A DNA stretch of 64,000 nt from Segatella copri (GTDB lineage Bacteria; Bacteroidota; Bacteroidia; Bacteroidales; Bacteroidaceae): NCBI RefSeq assembly GCF_002224675.1, contig NZ_NMPZ01000005.1, forward strand, positions 62,001 to 126,000, given 5' to 3'. Position numbers and translations under genes: made by a program. Under the pieces are notes generated by a model. The model saw only the letters and a program-made list of their open reading frames with translations. It ran no database searches and was not told the DNA's origin. Shown in pieces: positions 1 to 12,449 of the stretch; position 1 is the first letter of the stretch; each line of letters begins with the position of its first letter.

Positions 1-59
1 TGTAATTGCATAAATAATCTAACAGAACTTTCGCACGTTTTGCCCTACACGCCCTGAAC

Positions 60-160
60 CAACGGTCACCGGCCGAAGGGAAAGGTAAAGGGCAGAAGCT
101 CCTAGCCCAGGGCATCGCCCTGGGTTATTATGGACGCTAGCCTATCGCCCTGTAAGGGCA
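60..160. repeat. REP-like cluster of short palindromes upstream of ilvA
   Basis: Two compact hairpins lie close together: CCCAGGGC pairs with GCCCTGGG (106-124), and a second GCCC/GGGC hairpin lies at 147-159. The spacing and GC-rich arms in otherwise AT-rich intergenic DNA resemble REP sequences mobilised by RAYT-type transposases. No transposase is nearby, so that link is inference. No gene is seen in positions 1-317. Confidence 0.5.
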
Positions 161-222
161 AAAGCTTTAATACCAAAATAATCACATATTATCATCGAAT
201 AACAAAAATTAAATTGAAATAT

Positions 223-253
223 TTTGTGTTTTCTTCCTTTTAGAGTACCTTTG
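223..253 (+). promoter_or_regulatory. Bacteroidota sigma-ABfr-type promoter of threonine ammonia-lyase
   Basis: A -33 TTTG (223-226) is followed after 19 bases by a -7 box TACCTTTG (246-253), a textbook match to TTTG-N19-TAnnTTTG. The predicted leader before the ATG at 318 is about 60 nt. Confidence 0.75.
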
Positions 254-317
254 CAGTCAAAAATCACTCAGGAACTATCATCCTGACAGATAACAGAATT
301 AAAGCATATCAACGATT

Positions 318-1517
318 ATGTTACAACTTGACGATTTCTACAAGGCCCGCTTCGTGCTGAGCCACGTGATTAGAAAAACTGAGCTGGTTCACACACCGAG
401 AATCAACCCAGATAGTGATGTTTATCTGAAACCGGAATGCCTCCAGAAGACGGGGTCGTTCAAGATTCGAGGTGCATACTATAAGATTTCCCAACTCTCT
501 CAGGAAGAGAAGGAGAAGGGTGTGATTGCCTGTTCGGCAGGCAACCACGCACAGGGTGTGGCTCTCGGCGCTACCGCCATGGGAGTGAAGAGCCTCATCT
601 GTCTGCCCGAGGGTGCCCCTATCTCCAAGGTAGAGGCTACCAAGCGTCTGGGTGCAGAGGTCTGCCTGGTTCCGGGCGTCTATGATGACGCTTACCAGAA
701 GGCGTTGCAGCTGAAGGATGAGCACGGCTATACCTTCGTGCATCCTTTCGATGACGAGAAGGTGATTGCCGGACAGGGAACCATCGGACTGGAAATCCTC
801 GACCAGCTGCCTGATGTGGAAGCTGTGGTAGTACCGGTAGGTGGCGGCGGACTGATTTCGGGAGTCGCTTTCGCCATCAAGTCGCTCAACCCCAACGTCA
901 AGGTCTATGGAGTCCAGGCAGAGGGAGCAGCCAGCATGGTTCAGAGCCTCCACGACCACAAGCAGGAGAAGCTGCCATCTGTGGCAACCGTAGCCGACGG
1001 CATCGCCGTGAAGGAACCGGGAAAGATTACCTTCGAAACCTGCTCCAACTATGTGGATGAAATCGTCACCGTAAGCGAGGACGAGATCTGCGCAGCCATC
1101 CTGAAGCTCCTCGAGAGCGAGAAGATGGTGGCAGAAGGTGCCGGAGCAGCAAGTGTGGCTGCCGTGATGTACAACAAGGTACCGGTGAAGGGCAAGAAGA
1201 CCATCTGCGTGGTAAGCGGCGGTAACATCGACGTAACCATCCTCAATCGTGTCATCAACCGTGGATTGGTAAAGAGTGGACGTCTCTGCACCATCGAGAT
1301 GGAGCTGGACGACAAGCCGGGCGAGCTGGTAGAGGTAGCCTCCGTCATCGCAAGCCTGGGCGGCAACATCACGGGAGTTCATCACGACCGTTCTGCCAAC
1401 CGCAACAAGGTGAATGCCTGCGTGCTCCGTGTCACCATGGAGACCCGCGACGAGGAACACGTCAAGGAAATCAAGAGTGCCCTGGAGCAGAAGGGCTTCC
1501 ATCTCTGGATCATATAA
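318..1517 (+). CDS. ilvA: Threonine ammonia-lyase (threonine dehydratase), short single-ACT form
   Basis: PLP enzyme converting L-threonine to 2-oxobutanoate and ammonia in the cytosol, the entry step to isoleucine. The 399-residue protein shows the PLP-lysine motif TGSFKIRGA (Lys49), the substrate loop SAGNHAQG (73-80) and the phosphate-binding GGGG (175-178). A C-terminal ACT-like region from about residue 325 contains DDKPGELVEVASVIASLGGN, as expected for amino-acid feedback control. The length fits the short form with one ACT domain rather than the roughly 510-residue form. It has its own promoter and terminator. RidA, which removes the reactive intermediate of this reaction, lies 15 kb downstream on the same strand beyond an intervening PUL. 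Confidence 0.95.
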   Translation: MLQLDDFYKARFVLSHVIRKTELVHTPRINPDSDVYLKPECLQKTGSFKIRGAYYKISQLSQEEKEKGVIACSAGNHAQGVALGATAMGVKSLICLPEGAPISKVEATKRLGAEVCLVPGVYDDAYQKALQLKDEHGYTFVHPFDDEKVIAGQGTIGLEILDQLPDVEAVVVPVGGGGLISGVAFAIKSLNPNVKVYGVQAEGAASMVQSLHDHKQEKLPSVATVADGIAVKEPGKITFETCSNYVDEIVTVSEDEICAAILKLLESEKMVAEGAGAASVAAVMYNKVPVKGKKTICVVSGGNIDVTILNRVINRGLVKSGRLCTIEMELDDKPGELVEVASVIASLGGNITGVHHDRSANRNKVNACVLRVTMETRDEEHVKEIKSALEQKGFHLWII

Positions 1518-1542
1518 GAGAAGAGACTTTTAAAAAAATCCA

Positions 1543-1600
1543 TAAGATATAAAAAGAGGGTGCGCCGTCAGTTGATAGCGCACCCTCTTTTTATATCTTA
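1543..1600. terminator. Bidirectional terminator between ilvA and the GH3 gene
   Basis: A perfect 23-bp inverted repeat (1543-1565 with 1578-1600) has a 12-nt loop. The arms carry GAGGGTGCGC bounded by A and T runs, so either strand gives a GC stem followed by U residues. It separates convergent genes. A related stem (GAGGATGCGTCAT) ends the smalltalk gene at 36.8 kb. Confidence 0.85.
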
Positions 1601-1656
1601 TTAAACTCTTTATTACCATCAAGCTCTTTTATTATTGAGCTTTATCTTTGATAGAA

Positions 1657-4002
1657 CTACTTTACTTCCTTGAGCAAGCAAGGGCGAACCTTCTCGGTTA
1701 CACCTGCTTCCTCAGTAATCACGGTAGTGAGAGGCTTGAAATCGGCAGCATTCTTTGCCACCATCACCTTGTAATCACCAGCCTCAACCTGCCACTGACT
1801 ATCAACCTCATTGAAAGAAGCCAGGTTCTTGTATGGGATGTCGATAGAAACTGTCTCCGACTCACCAGGCTGCAAATTCTTAGTCTTGGCGAAACCACGA
1901 AGTTCCCTTGCTGGTTTATCCATATCCTTGCCAGGAGCTGCCACATATACCTGAACAACCTCCTTACCAGCTACCTTACCAGCATTCTTCACAGTCACCA
2001 GGACCTTGATATTGCCCTGTGCATCCTTCGTTACCACAGGTTTGCCATACTTAAAGGTAGTATAACTCATACCATAACCAAAAGGAAAAGATACAGGCAC
2101 TTTCTTAGTCTGGTAATAACGATAACCTACATAAACACCATCATTATACTCGGTGTAATCCACATTCTTCACGTCACCCTTGCTACCGATGCCCTTGCCC
2201 ATAAACATACCAAGCACATCATCAACCTTGACAGTCTCAGGGTTAGGGAAATCAGCCTTAGAAGGAACATCGTTATAACTTACAGGCCATGTCATAGGAA
2301 GACGACCAGAAGGATTCTCCTTACCCGCCAAGATGTCAGCAACACAGTTACCACCCTCCTGACCAGGCAACCAAGACAACAATACAGCATCAGGACCGCC
2401 AATCCAACTCTTGGTCTCAATAACGCCACAAACATTCAAGATGACAACCACCTTCTTACCTGCCTTATGGAAAGCGTTGCAAACGCCAGAAATCATATCC
2501 TTCTCCTCCTTGGTGAGATTGAAGCTATCAGAAATCTTTCGATCCAAGAACTCACCAGACGACTTACCAATAGTGATGATTGCCATATCGTTGTTTTTGA
2601 CGGCAGCAGACATATTCAATTCAGCAAGGCTCATCTCAGGGATGAAGTGACCAGGCAAGAAAGCCTCCAAAGGATTCTTTGGCTTTGGCAAATTTGCCTT
2701 TGCCTTTGGAGCATACTCTATGTATGACTTCTGGATGTCGCCATCCACCTGATAGCCAGCATTCTTCAAACCATCCAACAAACTTACCACATAAGCATGG
2801 TTAACATTGCCGGAACCAGTACCACCAGCTATGAAATCATAAGAAGTATTGCCGAAGAGAGCTATGTTCTTAATCTTCTGAACGAGTGGCAATACATTTT
2901 TGTTATTCTTCAATAACACCATTCCCTCGGTAGCGGCATTGCGAGCCACCAAAGCATGTCCCTTCAAATCAGGGTTGTTGTCAGCAACATACTGCTTGAA
3001 ACGAGGAGTCTGCATGATATACTCCAAGATATGGCGTACATTGCGGTCGAGGATTTCCATCGACAGGCGACCATTGAGCACAGCCTTGCGAATCTCCTTC
3101 ACCTGGTCTGCCTTACCTGGCATCAACAGGTCGTTACCCGCTTCCATCTGGGCAGCTGCGCTAAGACCACCAAACCAGTCAGTCATCACCATACCCTTGA
3201 ATCCCCACTCATGGCGAAGAATCTCTGTTATCAAGTCACAACGCTCACTAGACATCGTACCATTGATGAGATTGTAAGAAGTCATCACTGTCCAAGGCTG
3301 AGCCTCCTTGATAACGATTTCGAAAGGTTTCAAGTAAATCTCACGGAAAGTACGTGGATTACCGATAACATTGTTACGAGTACGATTGGTCTCCTGGTTG
3401 TTCAGTGCGAAATGCTTCAACGAAGTACCTACATCGTTGCTCTCGATACCATTCACCATAGCAGCACAAATGGTACCAGCCAACAATGGATCTTCTGAAT
3501 AATACTCAAAGTTACGACCACAAAGAGGATTACGCATAATATTGGTAGCAGGTGCCAACAAGACATCTACGCCATAATGCTTCACCTCGTCTCCCATAGA
3601 GGTACCTACGGAATACACCAAGTCTTTGTTCCAGGTAGAGCTCATCACAGTAGCCACAGGGAAGTGGGTACAGTAGAACGTCTTGTCGGTATCCTTGCGC
3701 TTAGGGTCGATGCGAAGGCCAGCAGGACCATCGGCTACAACCGTAGCAGGAATGCCCAGACGCTCAATACCATTCACCTGACCTGCGGCACCCTGTACCA
3801 ACTGACCTTGGTTACCAATGGTAGCCTCCATCTGGCTCTCATACTTACCCGTAGAACCTACCACCAACTGAATCTTCTCATCGAGAGTCATCGCATTGAT
3901 GACATCCTGGATAGGAGACACACCCAACTTTGGGTTCTGTGCTTGCACTACGAAAGTCGCAGAAAAAAGCACACATGAAGAAACTAAAATCTGTTTTATC
4001 AT
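1657..4002 (-). CDS. Glycoside hydrolase family 3 beta-glycosidase, secreted
   Basis: Exo-acting glycosidase, likely releasing terminal beta-linked glucose or xylose from oligosaccharides in the periplasm. The 781-residue protein has a signal peptide ending around AQA (residues 20-22) and no lipobox. GH3 motifs are DGPAG (91-95), CGRNFEYYSEDP (161-172), LKHFALNNQE (195-204) and the nucleophile Asp275 in VMTDWFGG. The second alpha/beta domain and a C-terminal fibronectin III-like domain follow, which is the usual GH3 order. It is the last gene of the minus-strand PUL, 56 bp after an esterase gene. Family sequence alone does not fix the substrate. A role on beta-glucan or xylan fragments is inferred from the linked CE1-like esterases. 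Confidence 0.93.
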   Translation of the reverse strand: MIKQILVSSCVLFSATFVVQAQNPKLGVSPIQDVINAMTLDEKIQLVVGSTGKYESQMEATIGNQGQLVQGAAGQVNGIERLGIPATVVADGPAGLRIDPKRKDTDKTFYCTHFPVATVMSSTWNKDLVYSVGTSMGDEVKHYGVDVLLAPATNIMRNPLCGRNFEYYSEDPLLAGTICAAMVNGIESNDVGTSLKHFALNNQETNRTRNNVIGNPRTFREIYLKPFEIVIKEAQPWTVMTSYNLINGTMSSERCDLITEILRHEWGFKGMVMTDWFGGLSAAAQMEAGNDLLMPGKADQVKEIRKAVLNGRLSMEILDRNVRHILEYIMQTPRFKQYVADNNPDLKGHALVARNAATEGMVLLKNNKNVLPLVQKIKNIALFGNTSYDFIAGGTGSGNVNHAYVVSLLDGLKNAGYQVDGDIQKSYIEYAPKAKANLPKPKNPLEAFLPGHFIPEMSLAELNMSAAVKNNDMAIITIGKSSGEFLDRKISDSFNLTKEEKDMISGVCNAFHKAGKKVVVILNVCGVIETKSWIGGPDAVLLSWLPGQEGGNCVADILAGKENPSGRLPMTWPVSYNDVPSKADFPNPETVKVDDVLGMFMGKGIGSKGDVKNVDYTEYNDGVYVGYRYYQTKKVPVSFPFGYGMSYTTFKYGKPVVTKDAQGNIKVLVTVKNAGKVAGKEVVQVYVAAPGKDMDKPARELRGFAKTKNLQPGESETVSIDIPYKNLASFNEVDSQWQVEAGDYKVMVAKNAADFKPLTTVITEEAGVTEKVRPCLLKEVK

Positions 4003-4058
4003 TGTCTATACCTTATTTTTTAATGTTTATAAAACTATTACTTGAAAAACTTATCTTA

Positions 4059-5285
4059 TCATTTGAAAATCTTCTGTGCGAACTCTGTAAGATACACACG
4101 CCAATTACGCCAGATGTGTCCACCCTCCGTTTCCAAATAGGTATATTTATACCCCTTCTCATCGAAGTAGCGACGCAAGTCTGCACTGCTCTTGTAGAGG
4201 AAATCGGTCTTGCCCATACCAATCCAATACAACTTTGGCTTGTTCTTAAACAGAGTAGCCAACTGAGTCTTAGCCTCCTCATTCCCCTGCAACTGCTTGT
4301 AGAAGTCACTACGGAAATCGCCAGTAGTACCCACATGCAAACCTGCAGAGAAGAGTCCGATGTAATCAAACTTGGTAGGGAAACGACGAGAGATATCGAA
4401 AGAATGACCACCGCCCATAGAGAGTCCACAGATGGCACGATGAGCCTTGTCCTTAGCAACTTTATAGTGGCTCTCCACATAATTCATCACATCAGGGAAA
4501 CTCTCATCCATGGTGGCAGCTGGCTTGGCACCTTGATAGCCATAGAAAGAAGGAATGTATTGACCTGCCGACCACTCACCTGGAGCAGCCTGGCAATTAG
4601 GATTACCATTTGTCATCACCACAACCATAGGCTTAGCCTTACCTGTGGCAATCAAATTATCAAGAATATGCTGTGCACGTCCTAAAGTAGTCCAGGCATC
4701 CTCATCGCCACCAGCGCCATGGAGCAGATAGAGTACAGGATAATCCTTACCCTTGTCATAACCTGCTGGAGTATAGACCGTCATACGGCGCTGCATCTTG
4801 AGTGTAGGACTATCATACCATACCTTAGACACATTTCCGTGAGGCACTTCGTTAACAGTATAGAGGTCACCACAATCACCTTTCTTGTCTGAAAGAATAA
4901 ATATATTGGTTTCTGAGGTAATATCACGAGTGATATACACGCTTCCCGGGTCAACGATCTTCACTCCATCCAAAAGTAAATTGTAAGAATACAACTCAGG
5001 AGAAAGCATCTGGCTGGTAAAAGTCCAAACACCCTTTTCATCTTTTGTCATATCAGCTACTCCAGGAGCATCATACTTTCCCATTGGTGTATCAATGGTT
5101 TTCGGTGCCAGGAAATCACCAGTAACCTGCACCTTCTGGGCATTAGGAGCCTTCAAGCGGAAAGTTACGGTATGGTTGGCGTTCACCTCAGGTGAGATAA
5201 CAGGAACATTGTCAAACAATGCCTGTTGGGCAAAACTGCCAAGACTCATCAGCAAGGCAGTTGCCAAGAATGTAATTTTTTTCAT
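4059..5285 (-). CDS. CE1-like esterase with N-terminal E-set/CBM48-like domain (copy A)
   Basis: Secreted serine esterase of the feruloyl/acetyl-xylan esterase group (esterase D/enterochelin-esterase fold), probably removing ester decorations from a plant glycan. The 408-residue protein has a signal peptide (about residues 1-20) and an E-set domain at about 30-125 (TFRLKAPNAQKVQVTGDF). The alpha/beta-hydrolase domain has an oxyanion region YLLHGAGGDEDAW and nucleophile Ser289 in GLSMGGGHS. Asp361 and His390 (EGGHIWRNW) complete a plausible triad. It is a tandem paralogue of the next gene upstream in the operon (5363-6565). Confidence 0.9.
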   Translation of the reverse strand: MKKITFLATALLMSLGSFAQQALFDNVPVISPEVNANHTVTFRLKAPNAQKVQVTGDFLAPKTIDTPMGKYDAPGVADMTKDEKGVWTFTSQMLSPELYSYNLLLDGVKIVDPGSVYITRDITSETNIFILSDKKGDCGDLYTVNEVPHGNVSKVWYDSPTLKMQRRMTVYTPAGYDKGKDYPVLYLLHGAGGDEDAWTTLGRAQHILDNLIATGKAKPMVVVMTNGNPNCQAAPGEWSAGQYIPSFYGYQGAKPAATMDESFPDVMNYVESHYKVAKDKAHRAICGLSMGGGHSFDISRRFPTKFDYIGLFSAGLHVGTTGDFRSDFYKQLQGNEEAKTQLATLFKNKPKLYWIGMGKTDFLYKSSADLRRYFDEKGYKYTYLETEGGHIWRNWRVYLTEFAQKIFK

Positions 5286-5362
5286 TGTTATCTAATTTTA
5301 ATAATTGTTAGTCTCATTCTATAGAAGGTCTCCTAAGATTTAGAAGACCTTCCTGGTAATTA

Positions 5363-7518
<2,156 letters not shown>

Positions 7519-7552
7519 ATCAATATCATTTAAATATCAGTTAATTAGAAGA

Positions 7553-9115
7553 TTACCATCCCGTATTCTGCTGGATATTAGGATTCAATTCTCTTTCCTT
7601 CAAAGGAATAGGAAGCAACATGTGCTTGTCTTGGAATCCGAAAGTAGAATTGGAGAAATCCCAACTTACGCCCTTGGAAGAGTAGTTAGGGATTTCCTTA
7701 CCCTGTGAAGCCAAGGCATTCTTGGCATCACCCCAACGTACCAAGTCCTGGAATCGGGTACTTTCCAGACAGAGTTCCAAGCGCTTCTCCGTCTTGATAT
7801 CGTCCAAGGTAACGCTAGTCAATGGAGTTTCCTTGGCGCGGATACGAATCTCATTGATGTCTTTCAGTGCTACGTCTGTGTTACCAGCCTCCAGGTTTGC
7901 CTCGGCAGCCAGGAGGAGAACTTCGGCATAACGCATAATCTTTCGGTCGGTATATTGTAATCCCTGGAAGTAGGAGGCATCCATGATGTTGTCACTCTTC
8001 AATACGCGGTTCTTGAAGAAAAGGTATCCTTCACATCCATAGATATTCTGACCAGGATTCAATTTCACGCCGTATGCTGTCATCTGATCACTGTTGAGCA
8101 GAGTTTTCTGCAAACGATATCCATTCTCGCCCTCTGCTTTTACAAATGCATCATAGAGAGACTTGCGAGGATTCAAGAAGCCGTAGGTTCCCTGAGCCAC
8201 TTCGTCGGCAGCCTTGCCTTCGAGCGTCATATTGCCAGTACGCCATCCTTGCATCAGGAAGGTCATGTCAAACTGGCTCCAAGCCTGCTCCTGGTCGTTA
8301 CGCCACTGCAATTCGAGCATAGACTCACAGTTGTTGTTGTTAACGGCATGAAACTGCATGTCATAGTCGCCACGGAAGAGGTCGTACTTCTTGGAATCCA
8401 CCACCTCATTGAGTGCGGATGCAGCCTCCTGATACTTTTTCTGGAAGAGATAAGCCTTGCCCAAATAAGCCTTTGCCACTTCCTGGGTAACACGCATACC
8501 CGTCTCCTGATCGTCCTTGTTCTTCTTGGAAGGCAAGGCATTCATGCCGATAGCCTCTTTCAAGTCTGCCTCCACAGCAGCCCAAAGTGTCTCAGGAGTA
8601 CTGTTTGGCTGGCGGTACTCACCTGTAGCCAAGAGATGATCTACCAATGGAGCTGTACCCCAAAGGGTAACCAGCTCGAAGTTAGCCCAAGCACGGAAGA
8701 AATAAGCCTCGGCTATGGCACGTTTCTTGACTTCCGTATCATTAGCCACCTTCTCTATGACGAGGTTTGACTGATAGATGACACCATAGAGACCCGAGAA
8801 CAGGCCCTCGATATTACCGTTGCTAGAATCGAAGGTATATTCATTCAACTGCTCGTATGAGTTGTTGTCGCCACGACTACCACCGCCACACCAAGCATCA
8901 TCCGAAAGCATATTCTTGGTAAAGAACCAAGTATAATACAATCCCTTCACACGGCTATACATGGCAGCCACCGCCTGCTCGGTCTGCTCATTGGTCTTGT
9001 AGAAATCATCCTGACCACCCATATTGCCATGCTTTGCTATATCGAGTCTGTCTTCACAACCGGCAAATAACACTGCCACAACGAGAAGCAGACTATATAT
9101 GATATTCTTTTTCAT
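7553..9115 (-). CDS. susD-like: SusD/RagB family nutrient-binding outer membrane lipoprotein
   Basis: Surface lipoprotein that caps the SusC transporter and captures glycan. The 520-residue protein has a lipobox LFAGC (Cys20). The SusD N-terminal signature follows, with TNEQTEQAVAAMYSRVKGLY, helices carrying AIAEAYFFRAWANFELV, and TPETLWAAVEADLKEAI. The RagB/SusD C-terminal half contains IMRYAEVLLLAAEANLE and DINEIRIRA and ends with LLPIPLKERELNPNI. All of this is typical of the family, as is pairing immediately downstream of the susC-like gene (63 bp). The bound glycan cannot be read from the sequence. Confidence 0.96.
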   Translation of the reverse strand: MKKNIIYSLLLVVAVLFAGCEDRLDIAKHGNMGGQDDFYKTNEQTEQAVAAMYSRVKGLYYTWFFTKNMLSDDAWCGGGSRGDNNSYEQLNEYTFDSSNGNIEGLFSGLYGVIYQSNLVIEKVANDTEVKKRAIAEAYFFRAWANFELVTLWGTAPLVDHLLATGEYRQPNSTPETLWAAVEADLKEAIGMNALPSKKNKDDQETGMRVTQEVAKAYLGKAYLFQKKYQEAASALNEVVDSKKYDLFRGDYDMQFHAVNNNNCESMLELQWRNDQEQAWSQFDMTFLMQGWRTGNMTLEGKAADEVAQGTYGFLNPRKSLYDAFVKAEGENGYRLQKTLLNSDQMTAYGVKLNPGQNIYGCEGYLFFKNRVLKSDNIMDASYFQGLQYTDRKIMRYAEVLLLAAEANLEAGNTDVALKDINEIRIRAKETPLTSVTLDDIKTEKRLELCLESTRFQDLVRWGDAKNALASQGKEIPNYSSKGVSWDFSNSTFGFQDKHMLLPIPLKERELNPNIQQNTGW

Positions 9116-9178
9116 AATTTCCTAATGTTATTATATATATAGAATATGTATAGTGTTAGTTATATGAACCTCCAGACC

Positions 9179-12100
9179 TTAGAACTCCAAGTTGAAGCCC
9201 ATTACTACCTTTCTTGAGGTTGGATAACCGCCCTTGTCGATACCCATACCCACTACATCATTGGTAGAAACCTCAGGGTCGAAGCCTGGGTACTTGGTGA
9301 TGGTGAAGAAGTCATCGAGAGATACATAGAGGCGCAAGTTGCTGATTGCCACCTTCTTGAGAAGGGTTCTCGGCAAGCTGTAGCCCAACTGAATCTGCTT
9401 AATCTTGAAATAAGATCCATCATATACCATTGCGCTGGATGTAGCATACTTGTCCATATTGTTGGCACCAGCACGTGGCTTGCTACCATTAGGATTGCTC
9501 TCCGTCCAACGGTCGTCATAGAAGAGTTCCTTCATCTTGTTGACCATAGGGAAGTCGGTACGGTTGATGCAGTTGAATATCTTGTTGCCTGATGCACCGG
9601 AACCAAATACTGCCAAGTCGAAACCTTTGTAAGCTGCGGTCAAGGTGATACCATAGGTGAAGTTTGGAATGGCACTGCCCAAGTCCATCTTGTCATCATC
9701 GGTCAAATCACCACTATCGTTCAGGTCGGCAAAAGTTGGATCGCCCGTCTTTGAGTCTATGCCTGTAAACTGATAGCCGCGGAAATAATACACAGGATAA
9801 CCCTTCTCGAAGTATGTGAGAGGCACATTCATAAAGGTAGTACCCTGCAAACGGGTCAAGGATGGGTCGAGATAAGTAACCTCGTTCTTCAAGGTAGCGA
9901 GGTTGCCACGTACACTGTAGCTGAAATCACCGATGTTGTCTCTCCAACCGAGTTCAAACTCGAATCCCTTGTTACTTACGTTACCAGCATTGATAGGAGA
10001 TGTGGTGCCGCCGATAACCAGAGATGGAGTGGTGCCACCCACGAGCAAGTCCTTGGTCTTCTTCACGAAATAGTCCATGCTGAAGTTCATTCTGCCTGCG
10101 AAGAGGAGCGCATCGATACCCAAGTCGGTCTGCTCTGATGTTTCCCACTTCAGTTTATCGTTACCCATACTGGATGGACTAACAGATGTTGTATAATTAT
10201 TACCAGGAACCAACGGATAAATGCTACCCTGCGCCATATCGGTGCTGTAGGCATAGCCACTCAAGGCAGCCAAGCTACCATTCTGTCCCCAGCTGGCACG
10301 CAACTTCAAGCTAGTCACAACATCTCTCAAAGGCTCGAAGAACTTTTCCTCGGAAATGGTCCAACCTCCAGACACAGCTGGGAAATATCCCCAACGATTG
10401 GTAGCTGGAAGCTTAGACAAGTCGGCAGCATCTGCACGGAGGGAAGCCTGCAGATAATAACGGTTCTTATAATCGTAACTCAAACGGCCAAAGTAAGAAT
10501 ACTTGGCTGAGCGAGTTTTCTCACCACCTACAGACTTGGTAGCAGAAGCGGATGCGAAATTCAGATAGTAGAACAATGGATTGTTTTTCTTGACAGCGTC
10601 TTCACCATTAGCCTGCAAACCACCCTGCACGTAATCGTAGGTAGATTCCTGGAAAGACATACCAACCATGGCATTCACGGTATGGTCACCGAGTCTCTTC
10701 ATATAGTTGGCAAAGTTTTCCCATTGATAATAGATAGAGGTAGAAGAAGATGCATTCTGATCTACATAATCACGGCTTTGCGTTGCATTTCCATAGAAAG
10801 GAAGTGAAGTGGAAGAACTGCGAGTACCCGACAAACGATAACCAAAGCGAGAAGTAATCACAAGATCCTTGATAGGCTTGAAATCTGCATAGATGGAACC
10901 ATTCACATTGAATCCACTGTTGCGAGATATGCCATTGTCACGCATCACGAATGGGTTGAACTGCTCACCTGCATAGAAAGCTGACACGCCATAGTAGTTA
11001 CCAGCCGCATTGGTCAAGAGATGCTTTCCGCTTGCCAAGGCACTAGCAACATGAGCAGGCAAGTTTCCACCCTCGTATGCAACGGGGGTCAATGGATCCA
11101 TAGAAAGCACAGCTGCCATCATAGAACCATACTCAGAACCCTCTGAAACAGAACGAGCGTTATATTTTTCAATCTGGTTAGTAGTGCCCACCTTCAGCCA
11201 TGGCTTGATCTGATATTCAGCATTGATGGTAGCGGTGAGACGACGATAGAGATCATTATTACCTCTTACCATACCATCATTGTCAAGATAAGTAAGCGAA
11301 AGATAGTAGTTGCCATTTTGGTTACCACCCGTAAAGCCCAGGTTGTGCTTCTGCATCTTACCCTTGCCATAGATGGCATCTACCCAGGAGGTATTGGTTG
11401 TTCCATCCCAATTCTTCAAGAGATAATCCTCGGTAAAGGTCTTACCTTCTTTCATATATTGGATATATTCTTCGGCATTGAGCAACTTAGGCTTTTTAGC
11501 AAGCGATTCGATGGCATATTGGAAATCATATGTTATCTTTCCACTACCCACAGAACCCTTCTTCGTAGTAATGAGAACCACGCCATTACCAGCCTCTGCA
11601 CCATATATGGCAGCAGAAGCGGCATCCTTCAACACTTCCATAGATGCTATGTCATTAGGATCGATACCACTAATATCGCCTAGGCGCACACCATCTACTA
11701 CATAGAGAGGATCGGAAGATCCATTGGAAGAGAAACCACGGATACGAACGGTTGGTGATGCACCCGGACGAGCAGAAGAAGAGACAATCTGTACACCTGC
11801 GGTCTTACCCTGAAGAGCAGACTTGGCATTGGTGATGGTACGATTCTCCATATCCTCTTTCTTCACCTGAGAGATGGCACCTGTTACAGAACTCTTCTTC
11901 TGAACGCCATAGCCTACAACCACCACATCATCGAGAACCTTGTTGTCTTCATGTAATGTAATCTTAAGCTTGGAAGAGTTGGCTAATACCTCTTTATTCT
12001 TATAGCCAAGATAAGAGAAGACAAGGGTCTTACCTTTTTGCACATGGATCGTAAAGTTACCATCCATATCGGTTACAGTGCCACCCTTGTTGTCTCCCTG

Positions 12101-12253
12101 CACACGCACGGTAACACCAATCAAAGGGTCGGCATTTTGGTCAACTACGAGACCAGCGACTTTCATCAGTTCCTGCGCCAAGGCAGCAGAACCGGAAATC
12201 ATCAATAAGAACACGAAGGTCAGGAACCTTCTGTAATCATTCATTTTTCTCAT
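9179..12253 (-). CDS. susC-like: SusC/RagA family TonB-linked outer membrane transporter
   Basis: TonB-dependent porin importing oligosaccharides captured by the adjacent SusD. The 1024-residue protein has a signal peptide ending near ALAQE and a CarboxypepD_reg-like domain (about 30-110, including GTVTDMDGNFTI). The SusC plug signature VVVGYGVQKKSSVTGAIS follows, then RIRGFSSNGSSDPLYVVDGV, and a large beta-barrel ending in an aromatic residue (GFNLEF), as outer membrane barrels usually do. It is the first gene of the PUL operon and diverges from the hybrid regulator gene. Start codons at 12253 and 12244 are both possible. I chose the outer one, which gives the longer basic N-terminus. Confidence 0.97.
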   Translation of the reverse strand: MRKMNDYRRFLTFVFLLMISGSAALAQELMKVAGLVVDQNADPLIGVTVRVQGDNKGGTVTDMDGNFTIHVQKGKTLVFSYLGYKNKEVLANSSKLKITLHEDNKVLDDVVVVGYGVQKKSSVTGAISQVKKEDMENRTITNAKSALQGKTAGVQIVSSSARPGASPTVRIRGFSSNGSSDPLYVVDGVRLGDISGIDPNDIASMEVLKDAASAAIYGAEAGNGVVLITTKKGSVGSGKITYDFQYAIESLAKKPKLLNAEEYIQYMKEGKTFTEDYLLKNWDGTTNTSWVDAIYGKGKMQKHNLGFTGGNQNGNYYLSLTYLDNDGMVRGNNDLYRRLTATINAEYQIKPWLKVGTTNQIEKYNARSVSEGSEYGSMMAAVLSMDPLTPVAYEGGNLPAHVASALASGKHLLTNAAGNYYGVSAFYAGEQFNPFVMRDNGISRNSGFNVNGSIYADFKPIKDLVITSRFGYRLSGTRSSSTSLPFYGNATQSRDYVDQNASSSTSIYYQWENFANYMKRLGDHTVNAMVGMSFQESTYDYVQGGLQANGEDAVKKNNPLFYYLNFASASATKSVGGEKTRSAKYSYFGRLSYDYKNRYYLQASLRADAADLSKLPATNRWGYFPAVSGGWTISEEKFFEPLRDVVTSLKLRASWGQNGSLAALSGYAYSTDMAQGSIYPLVPGNNYTTSVSPSSMGNDKLKWETSEQTDLGIDALLFAGRMNFSMDYFVKKTKDLLVGGTTPSLVIGGTTSPINAGNVSNKGFEFELGWRDNIGDFSYSVRGNLATLKNEVTYLDPSLTRLQGTTFMNVPLTYFEKGYPVYYFRGYQFTGIDSKTGDPTFADLNDSGDLTDDDKMDLGSAIPNFTYGITLTAAYKGFDLAVFGSGASGNKIFNCINRTDFPMVNKMKELFYDDRWTESNPNGSKPRAGANNMDKYATSSAMVYDGSYFKIKQIQLGYSLPRTLLKKVAISNLRLYVSLDDFFTITKYPGFDPEVSTNDVVGMGIDKGGYPTSRKVVMGFNLEF

Positions 12254-12328
12254 AGATTTTACTCATTAAAGATAATACTTTGTTAGTTAAGCTTTTATTC
12301 TTGTAAATCAGTTGATTGTTTACGGCTG

Positions 12329-12336
12329 CAAAGGTA
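12329..12336 (-). promoter_or_regulatory. -7 box of the PUL operon promoter
   Basis: TACCTTTG on the minus strand fits the Bacteroidota -7 element TAnnTTTG about 75 bp upstream of the susC-like start. No clear -33 TTTG is seen at the usual distance, as is common for promoters needing an activator. The hybrid regulator encoded divergently is the likely activator. Confidence 0.55.
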
Positions 12337-12449
12337 TTGCTTTTTATCATACACCTTTTTCTAACTTGTTTTCTTGTGTTACGTTTTTGTTCAAAATGGG
12401 GTTTTCTATATGTTCAAAAACTTGCGTATTTGTTTAAAAAGTCTTATAA

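Noticed and set aside
321..1502. Long open frame antisense to the threonine ammonia-lyase gene
   Set aside because: Its product has no recognisable domain and follows the codon bias of the sense gene; typical antisense shadow.
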